A stretch of 16,511 nt of DNA, taken from the NCBI GenBank assembly GCA_046302135.1, contig JBKCIQ010000075.1, positions 1-16,511 on the forward strand. The letters run 5' to 3'. Origin of the DNA: AM-1111 sp046302135. GTDB lineage: Bacteria > Bacteroidota > Bacteroidia > B-17B0 > Aurantibacillaceae. Every line of letters begins with the position of its first letter. Position 1 is the first letter of the stretch. The translations under genes were made by a program, and so were the position numbers. This document shows, piece after piece, positions 7,805-15,278 of the stretch. The notes under the pieces were generated by a model. That model made no database searches and was not told the DNA's origin. It saw nothing but the letters and a program-made list of their open reading frames with translations.

Positions 7805-8974
7805 GTGAAGATTTATCACTGTGTGGAGTCATATTACCCTTCTTTGGGTGGAATGCAGGAGGTTGTTAAACAACTCTCTGAACGCTTGGTGAGCTTAGGG
7901 CATGAAGTTACTGTATTGACAAGTTTTCATCCTTTAAGGAATTTTTCTGAACTAAATGGAGTCAGGGTCGAAACATTCCAAATCTCAGGTAATGCAATTG
8001 AAGCAAGTACTCCTGAAGAAAAAAGATACCTAAATTATTTACTGAATATTGATGGAGATGTTGTTACATTCTTTGCTGCACAACAATGGGCAACCAACCT
8101 TGCATTAAATCACCTAGAAAAAATTAAGGCAAAGAAAGTTTCCGTTCCTACCGGTTATTCTGGATTGTTTAGGGCGGAATATCGTGAATATTTCCAAAGG
8201 ATGAAAAAATGGATTCATAATTACGATATGAATGTATATCTCAGTAACGACTATCGAGATATTAATTTTGCCCGCGAAAATGGAATAAGTAAAACCATGT
8301 TGATTCCAAATGGAGCTTCAGCAGATGAATTTAACAATGATCCTGGCATCGACATTAGAAAAAAATTCAACATCCCTCAAAATCATAAGATTTTGTTGCA
8401 TGTTGGTTCCTATACCGGTAGAAAAGGACACAAAGAGGGAATTGATGTTTTTCTTAGTTCAGGTCTAATTAACTGTACACTTTTAATGATTGGTAATGAT
8501 ACAGATTATTTCAAGAGAAGAACAATTTTCAAATTTCCAATACTACTTATGCGTTGGATATGTTCTGTTTTTTCTTCAAGGAAAATAATATTAACTGCGG
8601 CTGATAGAGCAACAACGGTTTCAGCTTATTTTCAATCTGATTTATTCTTTTTTCCAAGTCAGGTCGAGTGTTCTCCAATAGTTCTTTTTGAAGCCTCCGC
8701 CGCAGGTTTGCCTTATCTTACCACGGATGTAGGTAACTCCATTGAAATCGTTAAGTGGACCGGTGCTGGTGAAGTTATGGCAACTCAAAAGGATTCAAAT
8801 GGATTTTCTTATCCGATTAAAACAAAGGCAGTGAAACAATTGAAATTGTTGTTAGAAGATAATCGAAAATTAAAAGAATTTTCATTAGCTGGTCGTAAGA
8901 ATTGGAAAGAAAAATTTACTTGGGAGGAAATAGCGTCACAATATTTAAAGATGTATAAAACACTGATGGAATGA
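7805..8974 (+). CDS. Family 4 glycosyltransferase (GT-B fold)
   Basis: 389 residues with the two-domain GT-B plan. The N-terminal domain opens with the family pattern MKIYHCVESYYPSLGG (1-16) and LGHEVTVLTS (31-40). The C-terminal domain has LLHVGSYTGRKGHKEG and the retaining GT4 EX7E signature ECSPIVLFE (E288 and E296). The start is GTG 7805: the preceding in-frame codon but one is TAA (the stop of the upstream gene), so no ATG is available, and the N-terminal beta strand begins immediately. Only three bases separate it from the previous gene, and it overlaps the next by ATGA. It would transfer a sugar with retention of configuration; donor not identifiable. Confidence 0.88.
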   Translation: MKIYHCVESYYPSLGGMQEVVKQLSERLVSLGHEVTVLTSFHPLRNFSELNGVRVETFQISGNAIEASTPEEKRYLNYLLNIDGDVVTFFAAQQWATNLALNHLEKIKAKKVSVPTGYSGLFRAEYREYFQRMKKWIHNYDMNVYLSNDYRDINFARENGISKTMLIPNGASADEFNNDPGIDIRKKFNIPQNHKILLHVGSYTGRKGHKEGIDVFLSSGLINCTLLMIGNDTDYFKRRTIFKFPILLMRWICSVFSSRKIILTAADRATTVSAYFQSDLFFFPSQVECSPIVLFEASAAGLPYLTTDVGNSIEIVKWTGAGEVMATQKDSNGFSYPIKTKAVKQLKLLLEDNRKLKEFSLAGRKNWKEKFTWEEIASQYLKMYKTLME

Positions 8975-9855
8975 TTATAGTTAAGCTTGTTGGGGGTCTC
9001 GGTAATCAGATGTTTCAGTATGCTGCAGGTAAACAATTATCTGCTTTGCATAATACTGAATTAAAAATAGATCCAAGTTTTTATTTAAATAAATTTCCTT
9101 CAGGCGTTACACCTCGAGAAATTGAATTGGATTTACTTAACACAAAATTGAATTTTGCAACTCAGGAAGAAATTGATTATTTCAGTAAATCGAAAAACAA
9201 TCGCTATCAACGGTGGTTGCATAGAAAAGTGCCCGTTTTATTTAATAAAATTTATCTTTCAGAATCTGGGTCTGATTTTTCAAGTCTTTTTTTTCGTTCC
9301 CCTAAAAACACCTACCTTGATGGCTATTGGCAAACTGAAAAATATTTTTCAAAAATTCGTTCCGTTCTGGTTCAAGAATTTCAACCAAAAAATGAATTTT
9401 CTTCTGATAATTTAAATTACCTCAGCAAAATAAAATCCGAAAATAGTGTTTCAGTTCATTTTAGAAGAGGTGACTACGTCTCAAATCCTAATGCAGCCTC
9501 CTATCATGGGGTCTTGCCATTAAGTTATTATGATAACGCTGTAAATTTACTTTCAACCCGACTAAAAAATCCGGAATTTTTTGTTTTTTCGGATGATATC
9601 CCTTGGGTAATTGAAAATTTTAAAATTCCATTTCCTGTCCATTTTGTACAAGGGAATCAAGGTAAAAGTGCTGTTTTCGATTTGGCTCTTATGTATTCGT
9701 GCAAGCACAATATAATTGCCAACAGTTCTTTTTCTTGGTGGGGCGGTTGGTTAAATACTAATCCTGAAAAAATCGTGGTTGCACCGAAAAATTGGTTTTC
9801 CGGTTCATATGATATACCAAATGATTTGATACCTGCTAAATGGGTAATTTTATAA
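8971..9855 (+). CDS. Family 11 glycosyltransferase, probable alpha-1,2-fucosyltransferase
   Basis: Transfers fucose from GDP-L-fucose, usually in alpha-1,2 linkage, onto galactose or a related acceptor. 294 residues, typical of bacterial GT11 enzymes such as FutC and WbsJ. All signature motifs are present: VGGLGNQMFQYAAG (7-20), LDGYWQTEKYF (116-126), the GDP-fucose-binding HFRRGDY (163-169), FVFSDD (204-209) and NSSFSWWGGWLN (251-262). The ATG overlaps the previous gene's TGA (ATGA), so it is translationally coupled to the GT4. It is the best-specified enzyme of the locus and implies that the glycan contains fucose; the GDP-fucose pathway genes must be elsewhere. Acceptor sugar not readable from sequence. 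Confidence 0.92.
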   Translation: MIIVKLVGGLGNQMFQYAAGKQLSALHNTELKIDPSFYLNKFPSGVTPREIELDLLNTKLNFATQEEIDYFSKSKNNRYQRWLHRKVPVLFNKIYLSESGSDFSSLFFRSPKNTYLDGYWQTEKYFSKIRSVLVQEFQPKNEFSSDNLNYLSKIKSENSVSVHFRRGDYVSNPNAASYHGVLPLSYYDNAVNLLSTRLKNPEFFVFSDDIPWVIENFKIPFPVHFVQGNQGKSAVFDLALMYSCKHNIIANSSFSWWGGWLNTNPEKIVVAPKNWFSGSYDIPNDLIPAKWVIL

Positions 9856-9868
9856 TCTACCATCTAGC

Positions 9869-9897
9869 TTTTGACTTAAAATGTTTAACTAAATTTG
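9869..9897 (+). promoter_or_regulatory. Candidate internal promoter before the epimerase-like gene
   Basis: TTTTG at 9869-9873 and TAAATTTG at 9890-9897 resemble the Bacteroidota -33 TTTG and -7 TAnnTTTG boxes with 16 bases between them, slightly shorter than usual. They lie in a 57-base gap, and the -7 element ends 15 bases before ATG 9913, leaving a short leader. Confidence 0.4.
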
Positions 9898-9912
9898 TTT
9901 CATATTAAAAGA

Positions 9913-10848
9913 ATGATGAATATTGGAATAATTGGTGCTAATGGCTTCATCGGTTCACATCTGGTGGAGTTTCTCTCTTCTAATCATTCTGTTAAATTGA
10001 TTTTGTTCGGTAACGAACCAAAAACGACTAAAGATTTTAATGGAAGTTACTACTGTGTTAAAGATTTGGATTCTGATAAATTAAATCAGATTTTTTCTTC
10101 AATAGACCTCGTTTACTATCTTGCTTCTTCAAGTATTCCTGCTTCAACTTGGCAAAACCCGGTAGTTGAGATACAAAATAATCTCACTAATTTTTTAAAT
10201 TTTCTTGAATCCATTTCGCGTTCCGGTGTAAAAAAAATTGCATTTGTTTCCAGCGCAGGAACAATTTATGGTCCTTCCAAGGTTAAACTTAATGAAGAAG
10301 ATGTTAAACATCCTTTTTCTCCTCATGGTATTATAAAATTAACCATGGAAAACTTCCTAAGTTACTATCAAAAAAAATACGGGTTACAATATGATATTTA
10401 CAGAGTTTCAAACGTTTTCGGTGAAGGACAGAATACCAAAAAAGGTTTAGGTTTGATAAATACTTTTATGGAGCATATACTGAAAATGCAACAAGTTACT
10501 GTTTATGGCGACGGTATGCATCTCAGAAATTATATATACGTTAAAGATGTTGTTCGTTTAATGAGTATTTCATTAGATTCGGATATTTATAAATCTAATA
10601 TTTGGAATGTTTCCTCTAATAATTCCTTCACAATAAATGAAGTTATAGAGAAAATTAAAGACTGTATTCCTGAAAAATTTTCAGTTCAGTATATTGAACA
10701 ACGGTTAAGTGATAATCTTCATATAGATCTTGATAATTCAAAAATTTTAGCAGATTGCCCTGATTTTGTTTTTACTGATTTTAATTCAGCTATTTTAAAT
10801 GTATATAATCATCTCAGATCAGACTTGAGTTTAAGTTCAGGAAAATGA
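9913..10848 (+). CDS. NAD(P)-dependent epimerase/dehydratase-like (extended SDR) protein
   Basis: Extended short-chain dehydrogenase/reductase fold acting on nucleotide sugars in the cytoplasm. 311 residues from ATG 9913; a TTG at 9895 falls inside the TAAATTTG element, and ATG 9916 is also possible. The N-terminal NAD-binding motif GANGFIGSHL is at 8-17 and SSAGTIYG at 113-120. NVFGEGQ and the C-terminal RNYIYVKDV pattern follow, as in GalE-like enzymes. The catalytic YxxxK motif should follow SP near residue 138, but the sequence reads SPHGIIK: His138 (codon 10324-10326, CAT) stands where Tyr is expected, while Lys142 is kept. It may be an epimerase or reductase with altered chemistry, or inactive. 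It is the only nucleotide-sugar enzyme in the window. Confidence 0.83.
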   Translation: MMNIGIIGANGFIGSHLVEFLSSNHSVKLILFGNEPKTTKDFNGSYYCVKDLDSDKLNQIFSSIDLVYYLASSSIPASTWQNPVVEIQNNLTNFLNFLESISRSGVKKIAFVSSAGTIYGPSKVKLNEEDVKHPFSPHGIIKLTMENFLSYYQKKYGLQYDIYRVSNVFGEGQNTKKGLGLINTFMEHILKMQQVTVYGDGMHLRNYIYVKDVVRLMSISLDSDIYKSNIWNVSSNNSFTINEVIEKIKDCIPEKFSVQYIEQRLSDNLHIDLDNSKILADCPDFVFTDFNSAILNVYNHLRSDLSLSSGK

Positions 10849-10856
10849 AGTGAATT

Positions 10857-10913
10857 AAATTATAATTAGACAACTTGTATTTTATTTATCCTATATTCAA
10901 ATAATTATAATTT
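10857..10913. repeat. 11-bp AT-only inverted repeat downstream of the epimerase-like gene
   Basis: AAATTATAATT (10857-10867) is the exact reverse complement of AATTATAATTT (10903-10913), with a 35-base loop and a few T after the second arm. It could be a weak terminator, but a stem of only A-T pairs is unstable. It may also be chance in very AT-rich DNA. The surrounding 10849-11049 gap (201 bases) holds no credible gene. Confidence 0.35.
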
Positions 10914-11049
10914 TTATAAAAAAACTTTTAATTTAAGATTTAAACATAATTCAATACTTGAAAATTAAATGTCTTTAGATAGATTTTTGACGCAAGAAAA
11001 TTTTGTTTAAAAGTTGATGATAAAATTATTTCAAAAATAAAAATATAGA

Positions 11050-12066
11050 TTGATTAGAAATCCAAAAATATCTGTTTTGATGTCTGTATATAATTCCGCT
11101 TCATATCTAAAGGAATCTATAGACAGTGTTTTGAGCCAAACATTTACAGATTTTGAATTGATAATCATAAATGATGGCAGTACAGATTCAAGCTGGAAAA
11201 TTATTAATGATTTTAAAGATGAACGAATAATTAAAATTGATAATGATGGTAATAAAGGATTGATCTATTCACTCAATTTAGGTTTGAACTTAGCCTCAGG
11301 AACTTTTATTGCCAGAATGGATTCTGATGATATTTGTTTCCCTAATCGTTTTCAGGCGCAATTTGATTATCTGATTTCTAATCCTGATGTTGCTGTCCTT
11401 GGTTCCGATTATATCAATTTCTCTGAAACATCTGAAAAAAAGTGTGTAACACTTAAAGGTAAAGACGTGCTTAAATCATGGCTGACTTTTTCATCACCTT
11501 TATGTCACCCCTCAGTAATGATGCGTGCCGATTCAATACGAAGTTTAAGCAATGCCTATGATACCAATTTTCGCCATGTTGAAGATTATGAACTTTGGAC
11601 CAGAATGGCTTTAAACTTCAATTTAGAAAATTTACCTTTAAACCTTATCCGTTATAGACATCATAATCAACAGGTCAGTCAAATTGCCAGAGAAGAACAA
11701 TATCAATTGTCTTCTGTTATTCAGCATCGTTACCTTTCTGATTTGGGTTTTTCTTTTTCAGAAGAAGAGTTCAATATTCACAGAGTAATTGCATCAGGAA
11801 AAAAAATAGATCGATATGAGTTATTGCAAAGAGTTAGACTTTGGCTTGAAACACTAAGAAATCAAAATCTTAATTTAAAAGTTTTTAATGTTGCTGATTT
11901 TGATTTCGTTCTTGGAAGAGTATTTTATGACACCTGCGGTAATACTTCTTTAGGTTTGTCAGCTTTTCATCTATGGAGAAAATCAAAATTTAAATTATAC
12001 TATGGCAACAATTCAAAAATGCTATTGCGTCAATTTATAAAATGTATGATTAGAAGATTTAATTAA
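11050..12066 (+). CDS. Family 2 glycosyltransferase, EpsE-like
   Basis: 338 residues with a complete GT2 core: KISVLMSVYNSA (6-17), INDGSTD (40-46), the metal-binding RMDSDD (89-94), PLCHPSVMMR (150-159) and the ED pair (178-179) in HVEDYELWTR. The C-terminal region is helical and basic. It would add one sugar to the lipid-linked chain. TTG 11050 is the only initiator that keeps the first beta strand: an in-frame TAA lies at 11038-11040, and the first internal ATG (11080) would remove that strand. An in-frame ATG at 11017 is cut off after seven codons by that TAA. A 201-base AT-rich gap separates it from the epimerase-like gene. Its 3' end overlaps the convergent GT4 gene by 8 bases. Confidence 0.86.
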   Translation: MIRNPKISVLMSVYNSASYLKESIDSVLSQTFTDFELIIINDGSTDSSWKIINDFKDERIIKIDNDGNKGLIYSLNLGLNLASGTFIARMDSDDICFPNRFQAQFDYLISNPDVAVLGSDYINFSETSEKKCVTLKGKDVLKSWLTFSSPLCHPSVMMRADSIRSLSNAYDTNFRHVEDYELWTRMALNFNLENLPLNLIRYRHHNQQVSQIAREEQYQLSSVIQHRYLSDLGFSFSEEEFNIHRVIASGKKIDRYELLQRVRLWLETLRNQNLNLKVFNVADFDFVLGRVFYDTCGNTSLGLSAFHLWRKSKFKLYYGNNSKMLLRQFIKCMIRRFN

Positions 12067-12076
12067 TCAATTTTTT
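12047..12076 (+). terminator. Weak candidate terminator at the convergent gene ends
   Basis: TGATTA (12047-12052) pairs with TAATCA (12064-12069) around an 11-base loop, followed by A and six T (12071-12076). The hairpin overlaps the GT2 stop codon. The stem is AT-rich and short, so the call is weak. Confidence 0.25.
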
Positions 12077-13198
12077 AAATTCTCTTGCCCAGTTTTCCCA
12101 ATTCAGTTTTTCTTCAAACATTTTTCTCGATGTTTCTCTTAATTCAAAGTATTGATTTTTATTGCTGATTAGTTCGATTATTTTCTTTGCGTATGCTTGC
12201 CCATCATCCTTATAATCGAATAAAAATCCATTTAAGCCTTCTTTAATATGTCCTCTAACGCCTCCGGTATCTGTACACAAAGATGGTAATCCAAATGCAG
12301 ATGCTTCGCAAAATACAACAGGAGTGCAATCAAAACGGGTTGGTAGAATAAGAAAATCAGATCTGAAAAATAATTCCTGAAGTTTTTTCAGTTGAATAGA
12401 TTCATTTTTGTTCAGGTATGGAATGAATTCTAGACCCTCAATTGATCTGTGTTTTTCGGGTGGGGTACATCCAACCACCATCAACCTTGCATTGATGTTA
12501 TTTTCCTTCAGAATTTTTAAACAATTTACAGCTATGTCACCACCTTTGTTTTCCCAGTATACCGCAGGAAACAAAATTTCAATTTGATTGGAGTTTATAT
12601 CAGTTTTAAGATTATTAATGTCAGGCAAATTTTCCATGTTTGGACCAAAAGGAATTACTCGGATTTTATTCTCTTCTATACCATAATCCTTTAAAACCGA
12701 TTCAGCCGCCCATTCCGAAGAAACGATAACATAAGTGCTTTTCTGTAATGCCATGCTTTCAATTTCATTGGCTGCTTTTTCTGATATGCTCGTAAGATTA
12801 CTCAAAGCTTTATGATAGCCTAAACTTCTTTTAAAAGTTGTATCGCTTATATAAAAAATAGGAATTTTAGTTTCAAGATGTGCAATCTCACAACTTGCCG
12901 CAGGAGCAACAATGCAATCGAAATTTTCTTTCTTGAGACAATCGCCGAAATACTTTGCATAAGATTTTGATAACAGGTGGCTATGTCGGTAGTCATATCT
13001 TTTTCCGGAAATCTTTTGGCTTATTCCCGTTAGTGCTTTGCCGATATAAGTTTCTATGAGTGGATTATAGGGCCCTAATACCTCCACATCTCCCACTGAT
13101 TTTCTTAAAGTGCTTAAAATACTGAAATGTGTTCCGCTCCAAGCCCTTTTGTCATTAGGGTCCACTGAGGATAAATAAGCTATTTTACGTGTTTTCAA
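12059..13198 (-). CDS. Family 4 glycosyltransferase (GT-B fold), opposite strand
   Basis: 379 residues from TTG 13198. The product then begins MKTRKIAYLSSVDPND, with RAWSGT (18-23), a common N-terminus in this GT4 group. An ATG at 13267 would add 23 residues with no match to the family and would run into the divergent GT2 gene, so the TTG is preferred. The C-terminal domain has EILFPAVYWENKGGD (207-221) and the donor-binding loop DCTPVVFCEA (290-299). This is an EX7E-type motif with Asp in place of the first Glu. It is the only gene of the glycan cluster on the minus strand, its 3' end overlapping the convergent GT2 by 8 bases. A TATCTTTA element lies 5 bases before the TTG. Sugar donor unknown. 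Confidence 0.82.
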   Translation of the reverse strand: MKTRKIAYLSSVDPNDKRAWSGTHFSILSTLRKSVGDVEVLGPYNPLIETYIGKALTGISQKISGKRYDYRHSHLLSKSYAKYFGDCLKKENFDCIVAPAASCEIAHLETKIPIFYISDTTFKRSLGYHKALSNLTSISEKAANEIESMALQKSTYVIVSSEWAAESVLKDYGIEENKIRVIPFGPNMENLPDINNLKTDINSNQIEILFPAVYWENKGGDIAVNCLKILKENNINARLMVVGCTPPEKHRSIEGLEFIPYLNKNESIQLKKLQELFFRSDFLILPTRFDCTPVVFCEASAFGLPSLCTDTGGVRGHIKEGLNGFLFDYKDDGQAYAKKIIELISNKNQYFELRETSRKMFEEKLNWENWAREFKKLIN

Positions 13199-13203
13199 CG
13201 TTG

Positions 13204-13211
13204 TAAAGATA
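13204..13211 (-). promoter_or_regulatory. Candidate -7 element (TATCTTTA) for the minus-strand GT4
   Basis: On the minus strand TATCTTTA matches TAnnTTTG at all fixed positions but the last, and ends 5 bases before TTG 13198. The spacing is like that of TATCTTTG before wzm. No clear -33 TTTG is visible. It predicts an almost leaderless transcript and supports the TTG start. Confidence 0.45.
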
Positions 13212-13231
13212 AGGAATACCTCATGAATGAT

Positions 13232-13239
13232 TAACTTTG
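13232..13239 (+). promoter_or_regulatory. Candidate -7 element (TAACTTTG) for the plus-strand GT2
   Basis: TAACTTTG is an exact TAnnTTTG match ending 5 bases before GTG 13245. It would lie inside the coding sequence if the ATG at 13227 were the start, so it favours GTG 13245. The nearest upstream TTG (13201-13203) is too far to be a proper -33 box. Confidence 0.45.
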
Positions 13240-13244
13240 CAGTA

Positions 13245-14168
13245 GTGGAGAAATCCCTTAGTATCATTATCGTTTCCTACAACGTTTCAGATCTGCTGAA
13301 ACAGTGTATTATTTCAATCAAACAATTCCTTGGGTGTAAATATGAAATTATTGTTGTAGACAATGCTTCCAAGGATCAGACATTAGAAATGTTAGCTAGC
13401 GAATTTCCGGATGTAATTTGTATTTACAATTCTGAAAATGTCGGTTTTTCTGCGGCAAATAACCAAGGCTTGAAAATTGCAAAAGGAGAAAATATCTTAT
13501 TTCTGAATCCTGATACAGAATTTTGCAATGGATCTTTTAATCAATTTATAAGAAGTTTCATTGAATCAAAAGAAGCTAAACTAATTTCTGGCCCCGGCCT
13601 TTTAAACTCAGATGGTTCTTTCCAGCAAAGCACATGGAATTTCCCCAACTTTTTATTTCACTTGTCTGAGCTATTTTTCCTTCACTCTTTTTTGAGCAAG
13701 GGTGTAAATAAAATTACAATTAGTCAGTTGATGTATAATGGTTTTGTTTCTGGAGCGGCATTACTTATAAAAAGAGAAAATGCCATTGCCCTCGGTGGAT
13801 TCGATGAAAATTTATTTTGGATGGATGATGCCGATCTTTGTTACAGAAATATTAAAAGCGGAGGCATGATCCAGTATTTTAGTGATGCCAAAATTGTGCA
13901 TCACAGTGGACAAAGTGGAAAAAAAAATTATAAGGTTCAAATTTCAAATCAAATAATTAGTAAGCTGAAATTTTATAGAAAACACAGTCAGTACCTGAAT
14001 TATTTTTTTTCTCTCTTTATCTTCTTCATTCATATTGTTTCAAGAATTTCAATTTTTTCGATTTTGACACCAATTAACAAAGTGTTTTTTGAAAAGTTTA
14101 AGGCATACTTGTTTTCGTTCAGAAAATTCTTCCAATATTTAATCTTTGGAAATAATTCAGTAACCTGA
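13245..14168 (+). CDS. Family 2 glycosyltransferase, rhamnosyltransferase (WbbL/RfbF)-like
   Basis: 307 residues from GTG 13245, giving MEKSLSIIIVSYN. The ATG at 13227 adds six residues (MINFAV) and cannot be excluded. Motifs of the WbbL-type group are VVDNASKD (37-44), NVGFSAANNQG (65-75), the DxD-type LNPDT (87-91), GAALLIKR (170-177) and FDENLFWMDDADLCYR (186-201). The DDADLC acidic cluster is the usual catalytic region. HHSG (219-222) follows. A hydrophobic stretch at about 251-274 suggests C-terminal membrane attachment. Characterised relatives use dTDP-L-rhamnose, but the family also uses other donors, so rhamnose is only a suggestion. It is divergent from the minus-strand GT4, and the next ATG follows its TGA without a gap. 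Confidence 0.86.
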   Translation: MEKSLSIIIVSYNVSDLLKQCIISIKQFLGCKYEIIVVDNASKDQTLEMLASEFPDVICIYNSENVGFSAANNQGLKIAKGENILFLNPDTEFCNGSFNQFIRSFIESKEAKLISGPGLLNSDGSFQQSTWNFPNFLFHLSELFFLHSFLSKGVNKITISQLMYNGFVSGAALLIKRENAIALGGFDENLFWMDDADLCYRNIKSGGMIQYFSDAKIVHHSGQSGKKNYKVQISNQIISKLKFYRKHSQYLNYFFSLFIFFIHIVSRISIFSILTPINKVFFEKFKAYLFSFRKFFQYLIFGNNSVT

Positions 14169-15278
14169 ATGAGGATTCTACTGCTCTCTGATATCAATTC
14201 CGTTCATACCCAAAAATGGGCTATTGGTCTCTCGTCGGCAGGTTTGAAGATTGGTCTCTTTTCCATGAACAGAAGTAACTCTGATTGGTATTCTTCAATT
14301 CCTAATATTACTATTTTGAGTCAGGCAAATCAGCAGCTCAAAGGTGTATCTTTTATTGAAAAGGCAGGGTATTTTTCATATTTAAAATCAATCAAAAGAT
14401 CAGTTTCTGATTTTAAGCCAGATATTGTTCACGCTCATTACGCCAGTAGTTATGGAATGCTTGGGGCACTTTCCGGATTTCATCCATTTATTATTTCAGT
14501 TTGGGGTGCCGACGTTTATGATTTTCCAGCCAAATCTTTTTTGAATAAAGCATTATTGAAATTTAATCTAAGAAAAGCTGACAGAATTCTATCTACAAGC
14601 GAAGTTATGAAAATCGAAACAATGAAGTATACTTCATCTGATGTTGGAGTTACTCCGTTTGGTGTAGATACAGAGGTGTTTTATCCAAGAGTGAGAGATG
14701 AATTAGTTTTTTCTAAATCTGATATTGTTATTGGTCAGGTCAAATCTCTTGAGCAAAAGTATGGAACCTCAGTATTGATAGATGCTTTTAAATTAGTAAC
14801 TGACACATTTCCGAATTTATCTTTGAAACTGTTATTGGTTGGTGGGGGATCACTGTACAATGACTTAATTGAAAAAACTAAACAATTAGGAATTTCTGAT
14901 AATGTTATTTTTACAGGGAGTGTATTGCATTCCGAAATTGCTAAGTATCATAATATGATTGATATTTTTGTTTCTGCATCAATTGACGACAGTGAGAGCT
15001 TTGGTGTTTCTGCTGTTGAGGCCTGTGCTTGTGCAAAAGCAGTTGTAGTTGCAAGAACCGGTGGATTAAAAGAGGTAGTTTTGGAAAATGAAACAGGATT
15101 AATAGCCGAGAGAGGTGATGCGAATTCAACTGCTGATGCTATCAGTAAATTCATCTCTAGTCCTGAATTACGAAAACTATATGGAGAAAGAGCGAGACAG
15201 CATGTTTTAAAACGTTATGACTGGAAAAAGAATTTATCGCTCATGATTGAAATATATAAAGATCTAATCCGTAGATGA
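14169..15278 (+). CDS. Family 4 glycosyltransferase (GT-B fold)
   Basis: 369 residues, the normal length for a GT4. The N-terminal domain has MRILLLSDINSVHTQKWA (1-18), DIVHAHYASSYG (85-96) and SVWGADVYD (110-118), typical of the group that includes capsule and exopolysaccharide GT4 enzymes. The C-terminal domain has VTPFGVDTEVF (161-171), LLLVGGG (221-227) and the EX7E motif ESFGVSAVE (E276 and E284), followed by TGGLKEVV and GLIAERGD. The catalytic loop is intact, so it should be an active retaining transferase. It abuts the upstream GT2 (stop then ATG with no gap) and overlaps the next gene by ATGA, so the three form one translational unit. Donor and acceptor unknown. Confidence 0.9.
   Translation: MRILLLSDINSVHTQKWAIGLSSAGLKIGLFSMNRSNSDWYSSIPNITILSQANQQLKGVSFIEKAGYFSYLKSIKRSVSDFKPDIVHAHYASSYGMLGALSGFHPFIISVWGADVYDFPAKSFLNKALLKFNLRKADRILSTSEVMKIETMKYTSSDVGVTPFGVDTEVFYPRVRDELVFSKSDIVIGQVKSLEQKYGTSVLIDAFKLVTDTFPNLSLKLLLVGGGSLYNDLIEKTKQLGISDNVIFTGSVLHSEIAKYHNMIDIFVSASIDDSESFGVSAVEACACAKAVVVARTGGLKEVVLENETGLIAERGDANSTADAISKFISSPELRKLYGERARQHVLKRYDWKKNLSLMIEIYKDLIRR

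Noticed and set aside
6800..12066. Recent duplication of the two EpsE-like GT2 genes (6800 and 11050)
   Set aside because: They share the family motifs and layout but differ at most other positions, so this is ordinary family relatedness.
14941..15154. Minus-strand ORFs inside the last complete GT4
   Set aside because: They are antisense shadows of the EX7E region with no independent start signal or family resemblance.
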